This document shows positions 55,188-63,901 of a DNA stretch of 64,000 bases, one piece after another. The number at the start of each line of letters is the position of its first letter. Within the stretch, counting starts at the first letter, position 1. The position numbers and the translations under genes are program-made. The notes under the pieces are model-generated. The model was not told where the DNA came from, did not search any database, and was given only the letters and a program-made list of their open reading frames with translations. Source of the DNA: Thermoanaerobaculia bacterium (lineage in GTDB: Bacteria > Acidobacteriota > Thermoanaerobaculia > Thermoanaerobaculales > Sulfomarinibacteraceae); the NCBI GenBank assembly GCA_027061805.1, contig JAMOWA010000018.1:1-64000 (forward strand). The letters are read 5' to 3'.

Positions 55188-56417
55188 TCAACCCTGCTCG
55201 CGGTAGACGTGGGGCAGGAGGGCGTAGAAGGCCATGGCGGGCTGGAGCTGGACCAGCGGGATCTGGTCGTTCACCGAGTGCGAGTGCACCTCGTCCGCGG
55301 GGCCGAAGCCCACGGTGGGGATGTCGAACATGCCGGCGGTGGTGCACCCGTTGGAGGAGAAGTTGGACCGGTGGATCCGGGGCTCCCGGCCCAGGACCTG
55401 GCGCGCCGTGATCAGGGCCGCCTGCACGGCGGGGGTCTCCAGCGGGGTCTCCCAGGCGGGGAAGCTCTTGGTGGTGGGGTAGGTGAGGCCCCTCCAGGAG
55501 GGCTCGTTGTACTCCAGGACCCGGACGCTGGCGTCGTTGGCCTGGACCTCCGGGAGGTTCTCCAGCTGCTCCAGGACGGCCTCCAGGGTCTCCCCCAGCG
55601 TGAGGCGACGGTCCACGTGGATGGTGCACTCGTCCGGGATGGCGGTGAGCGAGGGCGATCTCGACGAGATTCCCGTCACGGCGATGGAGCCCTTCCCCAG
55701 CCTGGGGTGCTCTACCTCCAGGTTCCCGTGGAGGCGCTGCAGGGCCTGCACCACGGGCACCATGGAATAGATGGCGTTGGCGCCCCGGTCGGGCTGGGAG
55801 CCGTGCGTGGCCACGCCCAGGGTCCGGAGCTCCAGCTCGGTCCGGCCCCGCTGACCGTGGCAGACCCCCAGGTGGGACGCCATGGCGATGACCACCAGCT
55901 CGGGCCGGAGGTCCGTCTCGTTGAGGAGGTACTGCCAGGAGAGCCCCACGCAGTCCTCGCCGTTGACCGTGGCGGTGACCCAGATGGTGAACTCCTCGGG
56001 GATGCCCAGCTGCTGGAGGAGGGCCACGCCGTGGACGATGGCGGCCAGGCCGCCCTTCTGGTCCGAGGCGCCGCGCCCGTAGAGCACGCCGCCGGAGATG
56101 ACGCCCCGGAACGGGTCGAACTTCCACTGGGTGGGGTTGCTGATGCCCACCGTGTCCACGTGGGCGTCGAAGGCCAGGGTCCTGGGGCCCGAGCCGAGCC
56201 GGCCCAGGACGTTCCCCATGCCGTCCAGGTGGACGTCCTCGTACCCCAGCTGTTCCATCTCCCGGAGGACCCGCTCGCAGGCGAGCCGCTCCGCGCGGGA
56301 GGGGGAGGGGATGGTCACGAGGTCCCTGAGGAACTCGATGCACGCCGGCGCGGCCTCCGTCACCAGGGTCAGGATGTCCTTCTCGAGCCCGGTCCGTGCC
56401 TGCGTCTGTTGTCTCAT
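55188..56417 (-). CDS. M20 family metallohydrolase (YgeY-like)
   Basis: 409 residues. Metal ligands: LAFDAHVDTVGIS (His, Asp), YGRGASDQKGGLAA (Asp), VNGEDCVGLS (Glu pair region) and DEVHSHSVND near the C-terminus (His). The central dimerisation domain (about 190-310) is present. The pattern resembles YgeY-type hydrolases (predicted amidohydrolases/deacetylases with linear or carbamoyl substrates) more than DapE or ArgE. The true substrate is unknown. A weak GGAG lies just upstream of the ATG. Confidence 0.85.
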   Translation of the reverse strand: MRQQTQARTGLEKDILTLVTEAAPACIEFLRDLVTIPSPSRAERLACERVLREMEQLGYEDVHLDGMGNVLGRLGSGPRTLAFDAHVDTVGISNPTQWKFDPFRGVISGGVLYGRGASDQKGGLAAIVHGVALLQQLGIPEEFTIWVTATVNGEDCVGLSWQYLLNETDLRPELVVIAMASHLGVCHGQRGRTELELRTLGVATHGSQPDRGANAIYSMVPVVQALQRLHGNLEVEHPRLGKGSIAVTGISSRSPSLTAIPDECTIHVDRRLTLGETLEAVLEQLENLPEVQANDASVRVLEYNEPSWRGLTYPTTKSFPAWETPLETPAVQAALITARQVLGREPRIHRSNFSSNGCTTAGMFDIPTVGFGPADEVHSHSVNDQIPLVQLQPAMAFYALLPHVYREQG

Positions 56418-56942
56418 GCCAGCTTCTCCTGTTGGGGAATTTTTTCACAAGTTTCCGGGAATGACAAACGGGGCGGCCCCGGCGCCCTGGCCCCCACGTT
56501 CGGAATGACCTGCTGCCGGCACGGGCTCGCCGCGGAGCCCCGGCTCTCTCGGCCGATGCCTTCCACCCTCTTCGCGGCCAGGCTCCTCACACCCGGGAAA
56601 TGACTGCACTCCCTGCATTCCCTTGCAGTTCCCGCACCGCACCGGAGACCGGGCGGATCCGGCGCCCGAGTTCCACCACCACGTACTAAGGCAAACGAAA
56701 CCCACCAGACCGAGTCGTCAAGGCTCCGATGGCCAGTCATCGGTGCAAGAACGCCCCGGCAATCTTGAGATTGCCAGTCGTCCGTGTCGGGATGCTTTCC
56801 TTCGCCTTGGCAACTGCTGCGTCTCCTCCTTCTTCCGGGTCGCTGCCAGGAACCATCCACTTTTCTGCGCCTTTCCCCGGGGCGGTCTATATTGGATTCT
56901 CCGGAGGGGCCCGCCGGGCGGGCCCACCACGGGAGGTGGACC
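56418..56942. other. 525-bp intergenic region with a short hairpin
   Basis: No supported gene; the ORF-track entries here are shadows. Two GGAATGAC words (about 56458 and 56502) resemble remnants of a short repeat. GGCAATC-TTGA-GATTGCC (56758-56775) is a perfect 7-bp hairpin, flanked by CCAGTCATCGG/CCAGTCGTCCG. TATATT at 56888-56893 may be the -10 of the downstream gene. Confidence 0.4.
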
Positions 56943-58883
56943 GTGAAGAAGATCCTGATCGTGGCCGCTGGCCTCCTCGTCCTGACCGTGCTGGCCGCGG
57001 TGCTCGTCCTCCCGCGGCTCGTGGATCCGGAGCGCTACCGCCCACAGATCGAGGGAGCCCTCCGGGACGCCACGGGCTGGGAGGCATCGCTCGGCGACAT
57101 GGGGCTCCGGATCCTGGGGGGGACAGCCCTCACGGTCCACGACGTGACACTGGCCGACCCTCCCTCCGGATTCCACATGGAGGTGGACGAGTTCCGGGTG
57201 GGCGTGGCGCTCCTGCCCCTCCTGAAGCGGCGGCTCGAGGTCACGAGGATCGAGGTCCTCAGGCCCTCCGTCACGCTCCGGTGGACCGGCGAGGGGCTCC
57301 AGCTCCCCTCTCTTCCGGAGGATTCCGGCTCCGGGCAGCCGGCGGGGGAGACCACCGGCGAGCCCGCCTTCTCCGTGGTGGTGAACCGGATCGCCGCACG
57401 GGACGGCACCCTGATCCTGGAGCACACGGCCGGGCAGACCCCGCAACGCTGGGCCCTCACCGGCTTCGACGCCACGCTGCTCCCCGGCAGCCGGGAGCTC
57501 GAGATGAACGCCCGTGCCGGGAGCGGAACGGTGAAGGCCGGGGGCGTCCTCGGGGAGCAGGTGACGCTCGAGCTCGACGCCATCCGGAGCGAGGAGCTCC
57601 CACCCTGGCTGCTGGGTGACCTGCTCCAGCCCGGGGGGACCCTCTCGGGCACCGTGAAGGCCCTGTTGAAGGAGGGGTCTCCACGGATCACGGCCCACCT
57701 GACGGCCTCCGGCCTCCTGATGGAGGGCGGAGAGGCACCGCTGGACGACGTCACGGCGACCCTGGAGGTGGTCCGGAACGGCTCCTCGTTCGTGCTCCGA
57801 GAGCTGCAGCTCCAGGCGGCCGGAGCCACGCTCACCGGCTCGGGTCCCCTGACCCCCGATCTCGGGCTCCACCTGAAGCTCGGCCCCTCGCCCATCGAGT
57901 CGGCGCTCCGCATCGCCCGGGCGGCGCGCCCGATCCCCCTCCATGTGAAGGGTCCCGGGAACCTGGAATCCGGCATCTCCCTCCGCGCCACCGGCGGCGG
58001 GGTGCCGGCCATCGGTGCCTCCGGGGTCCTCTCCGCGGCGAGTGTCACCCTGGCCGAGGGGCTCCCCGACGTCCGGGACGCCCGGATCACCTTCGAGCTC
58101 GATCCCTCCGGAAAGCTCACCGCCCGCCTCACCGCCGGGACCTTCGCCGACGGGCCCGTCACGGGGACCTTCGCCCTGAGCCCGGTGAACCCCCCGGGGA
58201 AGCTCGCGCTGGACGCCCGCCTCGAGGACGCCGACGTCGCCGGCTTCCTCCGCGCCATCGGCTCCGCGCAGGCCGACCGGATCTCCGGGCGGGCCTCCGG
58301 CACCGCACGGCTCACCACCGACCTCTCCCGGGGGCTGCCGGGCCCCGCCGGCCTCCGCGGCGAGCTCGTCGCCACTCTCGCCGACCTCACGCTCCCAGGC
58401 TGGGACCTCCTCACGGCGGTCACCGGACAGCTGGCAAAGGGCGGCTCCTGGAAGGAGATGCTCCAGGCCGTGGCCGGTGCGGGACAGGAGGGCACGGCGG
58501 GACCCGCCACGTTCCGGAAGGCCCGGCTCGAGGTGGCCATGGAGGGGCTCCCCTGGAAGGTCCGCCGCCTCGACCTGGACGGGGGCGACCTCACCGCGGA
58601 GGGCTCGGGCACCTTCGAGCCGGTGAAGGGCACCGTGGCGCTCGAGCTCCGGACCCGCCTGGGGCCCGAGCAGAGCCGGAAGATCGTGAAGAACGCCTCC
58701 TTCCTCGCCTCCCTCCAGGACGAGAAGGGACGGATCGTGGTGCCGGTCACCGTCCGTGGCCCCCTCACCGAGCCCTGCATCTCCGTCGACCTGGAGGGGG
58801 TCCTCACGGACACGGAGGGTGACGTGGGCGGCCTGGTGGGCGGCCTGATCGACTCGCTGCTGGGCGGGGGGGAGAAGAAGTAG
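56943..58883 (+). CDS. AsmA family protein
   Basis: 646 residues from GTG 56943, preceded by GGGAGGTGG; the ORF-track start at 56784 adds unsupported sequence. A single N-terminal membrane helix (ILIVAAGLLVLTVLAAVLVL) and the AsmA opening PERYRPQIEGALRDATG are followed by a long repetitive beta-rich periplasmic region, including GTALTVHDVTLADPPSGFHM and LEVTRIEVLRPSVTLRW. The C-terminus is the AsmA_2-like part (GTVALELRTRLGPEQSRKIV). AsmA-like proteins bridge the envelope and influence phospholipid transport to the outer membrane. Confidence 0.88.
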   Translation: MKKILIVAAGLLVLTVLAAVLVLPRLVDPERYRPQIEGALRDATGWEASLGDMGLRILGGTALTVHDVTLADPPSGFHMEVDEFRVGVALLPLLKRRLEVTRIEVLRPSVTLRWTGEGLQLPSLPEDSGSGQPAGETTGEPAFSVVVNRIAARDGTLILEHTAGQTPQRWALTGFDATLLPGSRELEMNARAGSGTVKAGGVLGEQVTLELDAIRSEELPPWLLGDLLQPGGTLSGTVKALLKEGSPRITAHLTASGLLMEGGEAPLDDVTATLEVVRNGSSFVLRELQLQAAGATLTGSGPLTPDLGLHLKLGPSPIESALRIARAARPIPLHVKGPGNLESGISLRATGGGVPAIGASGVLSAASVTLAEGLPDVRDARITFELDPSGKLTARLTAGTFADGPVTGTFALSPVNPPGKLALDARLEDADVAGFLRAIGSAQADRISGRASGTARLTTDLSRGLPGPAGLRGELVATLADLTLPGWDLLTAVTGQLAKGGSWKEMLQAVAGAGQEGTAGPATFRKARLEVAMEGLPWKVRRLDLDGGDLTAEGSGTFEPVKGTVALELRTRLGPEQSRKIVKNASFLASLQDEKGRIVVPVTVRGPLTEPCISVDLEGVLTDTEGDVGGLVGGLIDSLLGGGEKK

Positions 58884-59165
58884 GACGTCAGGGCGTGAGA
58901 ACGTCCCCCGCCCTCCCTGAAGGTGCAGGGGAGCAGGGGGGCAGGGGTGCGACACCCGCCCTTCCCGCCGTGCGAGGTGCGACGGCCCCCTCCCTCCCGT
59001 GCGACACCCGCCCACCCGCCCGTGCGGGACCACCTCTCGCGTTACCGGGCGGACGGGATCCGCCGCTCCCCCTCTCCCCTGCACCCTTGCCCCCCTGCTC
59101 CCCTGCGCCCCGTCGGACGGCTGTCGCACCTCCCCACGCCCTCACGCCCTGACCTCCCCACCCTC
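58884..59165. repeat. Mosaic intergenic repeats between the AsmA and metallo-hydrolase genes
   Basis: No gene. GGACGTCAGGGCGTGAGAACG is followed by the GTGCAGGGGAGCAGGGG block (58922-58949; exact copy at 35245). Then comes an inverted version of the GTCGCACGG block (58949-59015; direct copy at 35424), and an inverted GCAGGGG block (59071-59110). The ends are CTCACGCCCTGACC-type words. Confidence 0.65.
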
Positions 59166-59189
59166 CCCCGGGCGCGCTACAGTGGTTCC

Positions 59190-60182
59190 ATGGCACCCCG
59201 GATCAGTCCCCTGTGGTGGCCGGCGCTGGCGGTGACAGCGCCCATGTGGATCCCCTGGCTGGCCGTGCGCCACCGCGCCTTCGCCCGGAACGTGGACGCG
59301 GCCCGCGACCGCAACGACCGCCGGCTCGAGACGGCACGTCCACTCCCCCTGCCGGAGCTCGAGAAGCTCTCGATCACCGTGCTCGTGGACGAGAAGGCCC
59401 GGCCCGGTTTCCTCCACGACGACGGCGTGGCCTACCTGCTGCGCACCGGGGCCGGCGGCCTGCTCGTGGACGTGGGCTTCGGCCCCGCCACACCCGCCCT
59501 CGAGCACAACGCCCGCCGCCTCGGCTTCTCCTGGGAGGGCGTGGACGGCCTGCTCATCACGCACCTCCACGGTGACCACATGGGCGGTCTCGCCGCCGCC
59601 CGGTCCCGCACCGTGGCCCTGCCGGACACGGTGAGGCCCCCCCGGGCCGGCCTTCCCTGCTTCCTCCCGGAGCCCGCGGAGGCGCCGGGTTTCGAACGCG
59701 TCGTGGTGGACGCGCCGCGCCCGCTCGTGGCGGGCCTGGGGACCACGGGTCCCCTCTCCAGGAGCCTCTTCTTCCTGGGACCCGTGGAGGAGCAGGCCGT
59801 CCTCGCGCGGCTCCGCGGCAGGGGCACCGTGGTGGTCACCGGGTGCGGGCACCCCGGGCTCCCCCTGATCCTGGAGATGGCGCGCCGCCTGGCTCCCGGC
59901 CCCATCCACGCCGTGGCGGGAGGCCTCCACTACCCCATCACCAGCGGCCGCGGCAGCTACCCCGGCTTCCAGGCCCAGCGCCTCTTCGGCACGGGCCGTC
60001 CCCCCTGGCGGCCGCTCACGGAGGAGGACCTGGACCGCGGCATCGCCGCCCTCCGCGGTGCCGGGGTCGAACGCCTCCTGCTCTCCGCCCACGACACCTG
60101 CGACCACGCCATCCGGCGCTTCGCCACGGAGCTCGACGCCGAGGTGGAGGTGCTGGAGGCCGGCAGCACCGTCACGCTCTGA
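59190..60182 (+). CDS. Membrane-anchored MBL-fold metallo-hydrolase
   Basis: 330 residues from ATG 59190; TACAGT ends 6 nt upstream with no Shine-Dalgarno sequence (leaderless pattern). A hydrophobic N-terminus (ISPLWWPALAVTAPMWIPWL) may anchor it. The metallo-beta-lactamase motif is THLHGDHMGGLA, with further ligands in VVTGCGHPG and LSAHDTCDHA. The opening SITVLVDEKARPGFLHDDGV and the domain order resemble the archaeal/bacterial family annotated as dihydropteroate/RFAP-synthase-like MBL proteins. Function here unknown. Confidence 0.85.
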   Translation: MAPRISPLWWPALAVTAPMWIPWLAVRHRAFARNVDAARDRNDRRLETARPLPLPELEKLSITVLVDEKARPGFLHDDGVAYLLRTGAGGLLVDVGFGPATPALEHNARRLGFSWEGVDGLLITHLHGDHMGGLAAARSRTVALPDTVRPPRAGLPCFLPEPAEAPGFERVVVDAPRPLVAGLGTTGPLSRSLFFLGPVEEQAVLARLRGRGTVVVTGCGHPGLPLILEMARRLAPGPIHAVAGGLHYPITSGRGSYPGFQAQRLFGTGRPPWRPLTEEDLDRGIAALRGAGVERLLLSAHDTCDHAIRRFATELDAEVEVLEAGSTVTL

Positions 60183-60234
60183 CCCCCAGCGCGGGCTGCC
60201 GCAGCGCGGCGAAACACGCTACACTGTGGAGGCC

Positions 60235-60263
60235 CCCGCAGGCCGGACACCCGGCCGTGCGGG
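60235..60263 (+). promoter_or_regulatory. Hairpin in the glpD leader
   Basis: CCCGCA-GGCCGG-ACAC-CCGGCC-G-TGCGGG folds into a 12-bp stem with one bulge, 20 nt before the glpD start. TACACT at about 60220 could be the -10 of this transcript. Confidence 0.4.
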
Positions 60264-60283
60264 CAGGGGAAAGGACGCACACC

Positions 60284-61903
60284 ATGTTCGCTCCGGGATG
60301 GCGCGACGAGGCCCTGGCGGCCCTGGACGGCGGATTCGACCTCGTGGTGATCGGCGGCGGCATCACGGGCTGCGGGATTGCCCTGGACGCGGCCCAGCGC
60401 GGCCTCTCGGTCCTGCTGGTGGAGCAGGGGGACATCGCCTCGGGCACCTCCTCCCGCTCCTCCAAGCTGGTCCACGGGGGGCTCCGCTACCTCAAGCAGA
60501 TGCAGTTCCGGATCACCCGCATGGCCTGCCGGGAGCGGGACCGCATGCTCCAGCTGGACCCCCACCTGGTGGAGCCCGTCCGCTTCCTCTACCCCGCCTA
60601 CGAGGGGGACCGGACCCCGGGCTGGAAGATCGACCTGGGCCTCTGGATGTACGACAGGCTGGCGCAGTCCCCGGAGAAGCACCACCGCCTCGAGCCGGAA
60701 GAGGTGGCCGCGGTGGCGCCCGGGCTGCTCACCGAGGACCTGGACCGGGCCCTGGTCTACCGGGATGCCATGGCGGACGATGCCCGCCTGACCCTGGCCG
60801 TGGCGGCCACCGCCGCCGCCTTCGGGGCGCGGTTCCTGACCTCCGCACGGGTGGAGAAGGCCCTCCGCAGGCGATCGGGCGAGCTCAGGGGCGTCCGGGT
60901 CCGGGACCTGGAGACCGGCACGGTCCACACGGTGGAGGCGGGCGTGGTGGTGAACGCCACCGGCGTGTGGGTGGACGAGCTCCGGGACCGGCTGGGCCTC
61001 GAGGGCACCCACCTCAGGCCCTCCCGCGGCAGTCACATCATCCTGCCCCACGACCGGCTGCCGCTCGAGGTGGCCGTGGCCGTGCCCGCTCCGGACGACG
61101 GCCGGCCGGTCTGCTTCATCCCCCATCCCGAGGGCGTCCTGGTGGGCACCACGGACCTCTACCACGAGGGACCGCTCGACGATCCCCGCCCCACCCGGGA
61201 GGAGATCGCCTACCTCCTCCGGACCATCGCCTCGGTCTACCCGGAGAACCCCCCCGGCCCGGCCGACATCGTCGGGGCCTTCGCCGGGCTGCGCCCCATC
61301 CTCGACACCCACGCCGAGGACCCCTCCGAGGCCAGCCGCGAGGAGGCCATCTGGGAGGAGGGGGGGCTGCTCTCGGCGGCCGGCGGCAAGCTCACCACCT
61401 GGCGGGTCATGGCCGAGGAGGCCGTGGACGCGGCGCTCAAGCTCCTTCCGGAGGAGCGGGCGGAGCGGTCCGGCCCCTGTGCCACCGACGGGACCGCCCT
61501 GTCCGGCCTGGTCCACCCGGGCTCCGCGGCCCGTCTCCAGGAGTTCTTCGGCATGCCGGAGGAGGTGTCCCGGGCCATGGTCCGCCGCCTGGGCGCGCTG
61601 GCCTGGTCGGCGGCGGCCCTGGCGCGGCGGGAGCGCGACCTCCACCCCGTGGCGCCCGGCGTGGACCTCTGCCCCGCGGAGGCCCGCACCTGGCTCCGGC
61701 ACGGCGCGGTGCTCCACGTGGAGGACCTCCTGCTCCGGCGCGTCCGGCTGGGCATGTGGCAGCCCGACACCGCCCGTGACGTGGCCTGGCGGCTTCGCAT
61801 GATCTTCCAGCGCGAGCTCGGGTGGAGCTTCGGACGGTGGAGCGAGGAGCTGGAACGCTTCGACGAGGCGCTCGAGGGCTGGACACCGCCGCCCGTGGAG
61901 TGA
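60284..61903 (+). CDS. glpD: Glycerol-3-phosphate dehydrogenase (FAD-dependent)
   Basis: GlpD oxidises glycerol-3-phosphate to dihydroxyacetone phosphate at the inner membrane and feeds electrons to quinone. 539 residues from ATG 60284. FAD-binding DLVVIGGGITGCGIALDAAQ (about 19-38), GTSSRSSKLVHGGLRYLKQ, VVVNATGVWVDELR and the LSAAGGKLTTWRVMAEEA motif are all family-typical, followed by the C-terminal DAO_C region. No glpK or glpF is adjacent, so it may serve lipid-derived glycerol-3-phosphate. The product joins the tpiA/gap route encoded at 14.6-17.6 kb. Confidence 0.96.
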   Translation: MFAPGWRDEALAALDGGFDLVVIGGGITGCGIALDAAQRGLSVLLVEQGDIASGTSSRSSKLVHGGLRYLKQMQFRITRMACRERDRMLQLDPHLVEPVRFLYPAYEGDRTPGWKIDLGLWMYDRLAQSPEKHHRLEPEEVAAVAPGLLTEDLDRALVYRDAMADDARLTLAVAATAAAFGARFLTSARVEKALRRRSGELRGVRVRDLETGTVHTVEAGVVVNATGVWVDELRDRLGLEGTHLRPSRGSHIILPHDRLPLEVAVAVPAPDDGRPVCFIPHPEGVLVGTTDLYHEGPLDDPRPTREEIAYLLRTIASVYPENPPGPADIVGAFAGLRPILDTHAEDPSEASREEAIWEEGGLLSAAGGKLTTWRVMAEEAVDAALKLLPEERAERSGPCATDGTALSGLVHPGSAARLQEFFGMPEEVSRAMVRRLGALAWSAAALARRERDLHPVAPGVDLCPAEARTWLRHGAVLHVEDLLLRRVRLGMWQPDTARDVAWRLRMIFQRELGWSFGRWSEELERFDEALEGWTPPPVE

Positions 61904-61953
61904 ATCCGGGAACCCCGGCCCCCTCCCGTACGTATGACCGGGTGGAGGCAGCC

Positions 61954-62349
61954 ATGAACGAGCACACCACGTCCCACGCCACCATCGCCGGGGTCCTCGA
62001 CATCGCCGCCGGGCTCATGGCGCTGACGGGCGGCCTGGTCCTGGCCCTGCTGGCCGTCCTCGGCGCCGGGGTCCTGGCCGCCATCCCCGAAGACATCCCC
62101 CCGCTGCAGTTCGTGCCGCTGGCCCTCTTCGGCCCCCTGGCGCTCCTGGTGCTGGGCGCCGCCGCGGTGTGCATCGCCGGAGGCATCGCCGCCCTGAAGC
62201 GCTCCAGCTGGGGCTGGGCCCTCGCCGGTGCCGTGGCCGCGCTCCTGGCCTTCCTGCCCCTCGGGGTGGTGGCCCTGATCTTCACCATCCTGGCCGAGCG
62301 CGAGTTCCAGGCGCAGCCCCCGCAGGCGGCCGCTCCGCCCTCAGGCTGA
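61954..62349 (+). CDS. Small membrane protein (DUF4064-like)
   Basis: 131 residues from ATG 61954 (GGTGGAGG upstream). Four hydrophobic segments (GVLDIAAGLMALTGGLVLAL, FVPLALFGPLALLVLGAAAV, WGWALAGAVAALLAFLPLGV and VVALIFTILAE) and a Gln/Pro/Ala-rich tail. Similar small proteins of unknown function are common. Its end overlaps the EcsC gene end by 9 nt on the opposite strand. Confidence 0.72.
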   Translation: MNEHTTSHATIAGVLDIAAGLMALTGGLVLALLAVLGAGVLAAIPEDIPPLQFVPLALFGPLALLVLGAAAVCIAGGIAALKRSSWGWALAGAVAALLAFLPLGVVALIFTILAEREFQAQPPQAAAPPSG

Positions 62350-63174
62350 GAGCCGGCCCGCCGCCAGCTGCCGCGCCGCGGCCCGCACGGCCTCCGGACC
62401 CCACGCCCGCTCCAGGCGCCGCACCGTGAAGTGGCCCCGGGCCATGCGCTGGAAGTGCCGGATGAACACCGCGTTCACCGCGGCGCCCCCCGCGGCGCCC
62501 AGCAGCGGGGCCGCCTGGGCCACCGCCTTCTCCGACACCACGATCTCGAAGCGCGCGGCGATCTTCCCCACGAAGCCCACCAGCGACCGGGTGAGCCCGC
62601 GCCCCGCACCCTCCTGGGCCACCCGCCGCATGGCGTCGGCGAGTCCCGCCCGGATGGCGAAGTAGGCATTGTCCGCGGCATCGTCCGTCGTGGTGGGTCC
62701 CCCGAGGGCGAAGACCTGGAGGCAGGCCAGCCTGGCCTCCAGCCGGGAGAGGTCCTCGCCCTCCTCCCGGGCGATCTCCGCGATGGAGCGCAGCATGATG
62801 GTGGTGGTCACCGGCAGCTCCACGGCCAGGGCCGCGAGCCCTCCCGCACCGCCCACGGCGCCGGATACCGTGGCCGCCAGGGTGTGCCAGCGGCCCGACC
62901 GCCCCCGGAGGAGGCCGGCGTCGAGGCTCTTCACCGCAAGGTCCAGCGCCGCCCTGAGCGCCCGGTCCACCGAGCCCGACACGATCCGTGAGGCCCTCCC
63001 CGGCAGCCGGGCCATGAGCTTCTCGATGGGCACGCCCACGTGGTTCGCCACCTGGATCAGGAACCCCGGGCTCTCGAGCAGGCGCAGCGCCTCCGCAAGC
63101 TCCCGGAGCGCCGGCTCCGGCAGCCCATCCTCCGGCCGCTCCCACTCCCCGTCCACCACGATCGTCTCGCTCAC
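62341..63174 (-). CDS. EcsC family protein
   Basis: 277 residues. EcsC-like features: VDRALRAALDLAVKSLDAGL, AATVSGAVGGAGGLAALAVELPV (long hydrophobic segment), TIMLRSIAEIAREEGEDLS and LGAAGGAAVNAVFIRHFQRMARGHFTVRRLE. EcsC accompanies an ABC transporter in Bacillus, but related proteins occur alone and have no settled function. GTG start with AGGGAGG upstream. Confidence 0.88.
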   Translation of the reverse strand: MSETIVVDGEWERPEDGLPEPALRELAEALRLLESPGFLIQVANHVGVPIEKLMARLPGRASRIVSGSVDRALRAALDLAVKSLDAGLLRGRSGRWHTLAATVSGAVGGAGGLAALAVELPVTTTIMLRSIAEIAREEGEDLSRLEARLACLQVFALGGPTTTDDAADNAYFAIRAGLADAMRRVAQEGAGRGLTRSLVGFVGKIAARFEIVVSEKAVAQAAPLLGAAGGAAVNAVFIRHFQRMARGHFTVRRLERAWGPEAVRAAARQLAAGRLSA

Positions 63175-63230
63175 CTCGAGCCTCCCTGGCCCCGGAGGGG
63201 CCGTATTCCCAGGGTACAGGAATCGGGAGG

Positions 63231-63640
63231 GGAAGGCGGGTGATCGGGGACATGGTCAAGGTGAGGACCATGGACACGGTCACGGCCAGGGTCGGGGACA
63301 GGGTCGGAGACACGGGCACGGACACCGTCACAGGAGCAGGGGAGCAGGGGCGAGGGAGGACCGACGCGGCCATGGACGCCGTCACGGTTACCGGCACCGT
63401 GATGGTCACGGACCCATCTCCGGAGTGCGGGCGGGCCGCCTCCCACCATGGCGGGCCACTTCTCCGGGCCTTCTTCCCGTGCGGAGCCCGGTACGGCGTT
63501 TCCCGGGTCTTGGGATTCGGAAAGCGTCACGGGAAACGCCGTGCCCGGCACGCGCCGCCGGGCGCCACCTCCTCCGGGTGGGTAGGGGACGTCTTCACCC
63601 CTTCACCGGGCGAGTGGGCGGGTGGAGGCCACACGTTTCG
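63231..63640. repeat. Intergenic hexamer-like repeats and inverted GTGAAG module
   Basis: No gene between the EcsC start and tRNA-Arg. GGACATGGTCAAGGTGAGGA opens about 90 bp of degenerate GGTCACGG/GGACACGG hexamers (63248-63335), followed by GAGCAGGGGAGCAGGGG (63332-63350). At 63583-63630 an inverted C-rich/GTGAAG module (GTCTTCACCCCTTCACCGGG) matches those near 24050, 27334 and 32349. GGCGTTTCCCGGG/GGGAAACGCC (about 63491 and 63533) forms a further inverted repeat. Confidence 0.6.
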
Positions 63641-63698
63641 GAAGACGAAAACGCCACGGAGCGGCGAGGACCACCCGTGGCGCGAGGGCACGAACACA

Positions 63699-63775
63699 TG
63701 GCGCGCCGGAAGGGACTCGAACCCCAAACCTTCTGATCCGTAGTCAGATGCTCTATCCAATTGAGCTACCGGCGC
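63699..63775 (-). tRNA. tRNA-Arg(ACG)
   Basis: GCGCCGG acceptor pairs with CCGGCGC; anticodon loop C-T-ACG-G-A on TCTGA/TCAGA; CCA encoded. Confidence 0.96.
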
Positions 63776-63901
63776 AGCCGGGATGGGCATTCTGCCACAG
63801 GGGACGTCTCGTTGCAAGGGGTGATTGCGCCTGGAAGCCCATGGAAACACCGGGCCGGGTGGTGCGTATCATTGGCGGACACGACACAGGGAGGAGCCGA
63901 C

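Noticed and set aside
56414-56860. 148-aa minus-strand ORF in the gap upstream of the AsmA gene
   Set aside because: Low-quality composition, no family and no ribosome-binding site.
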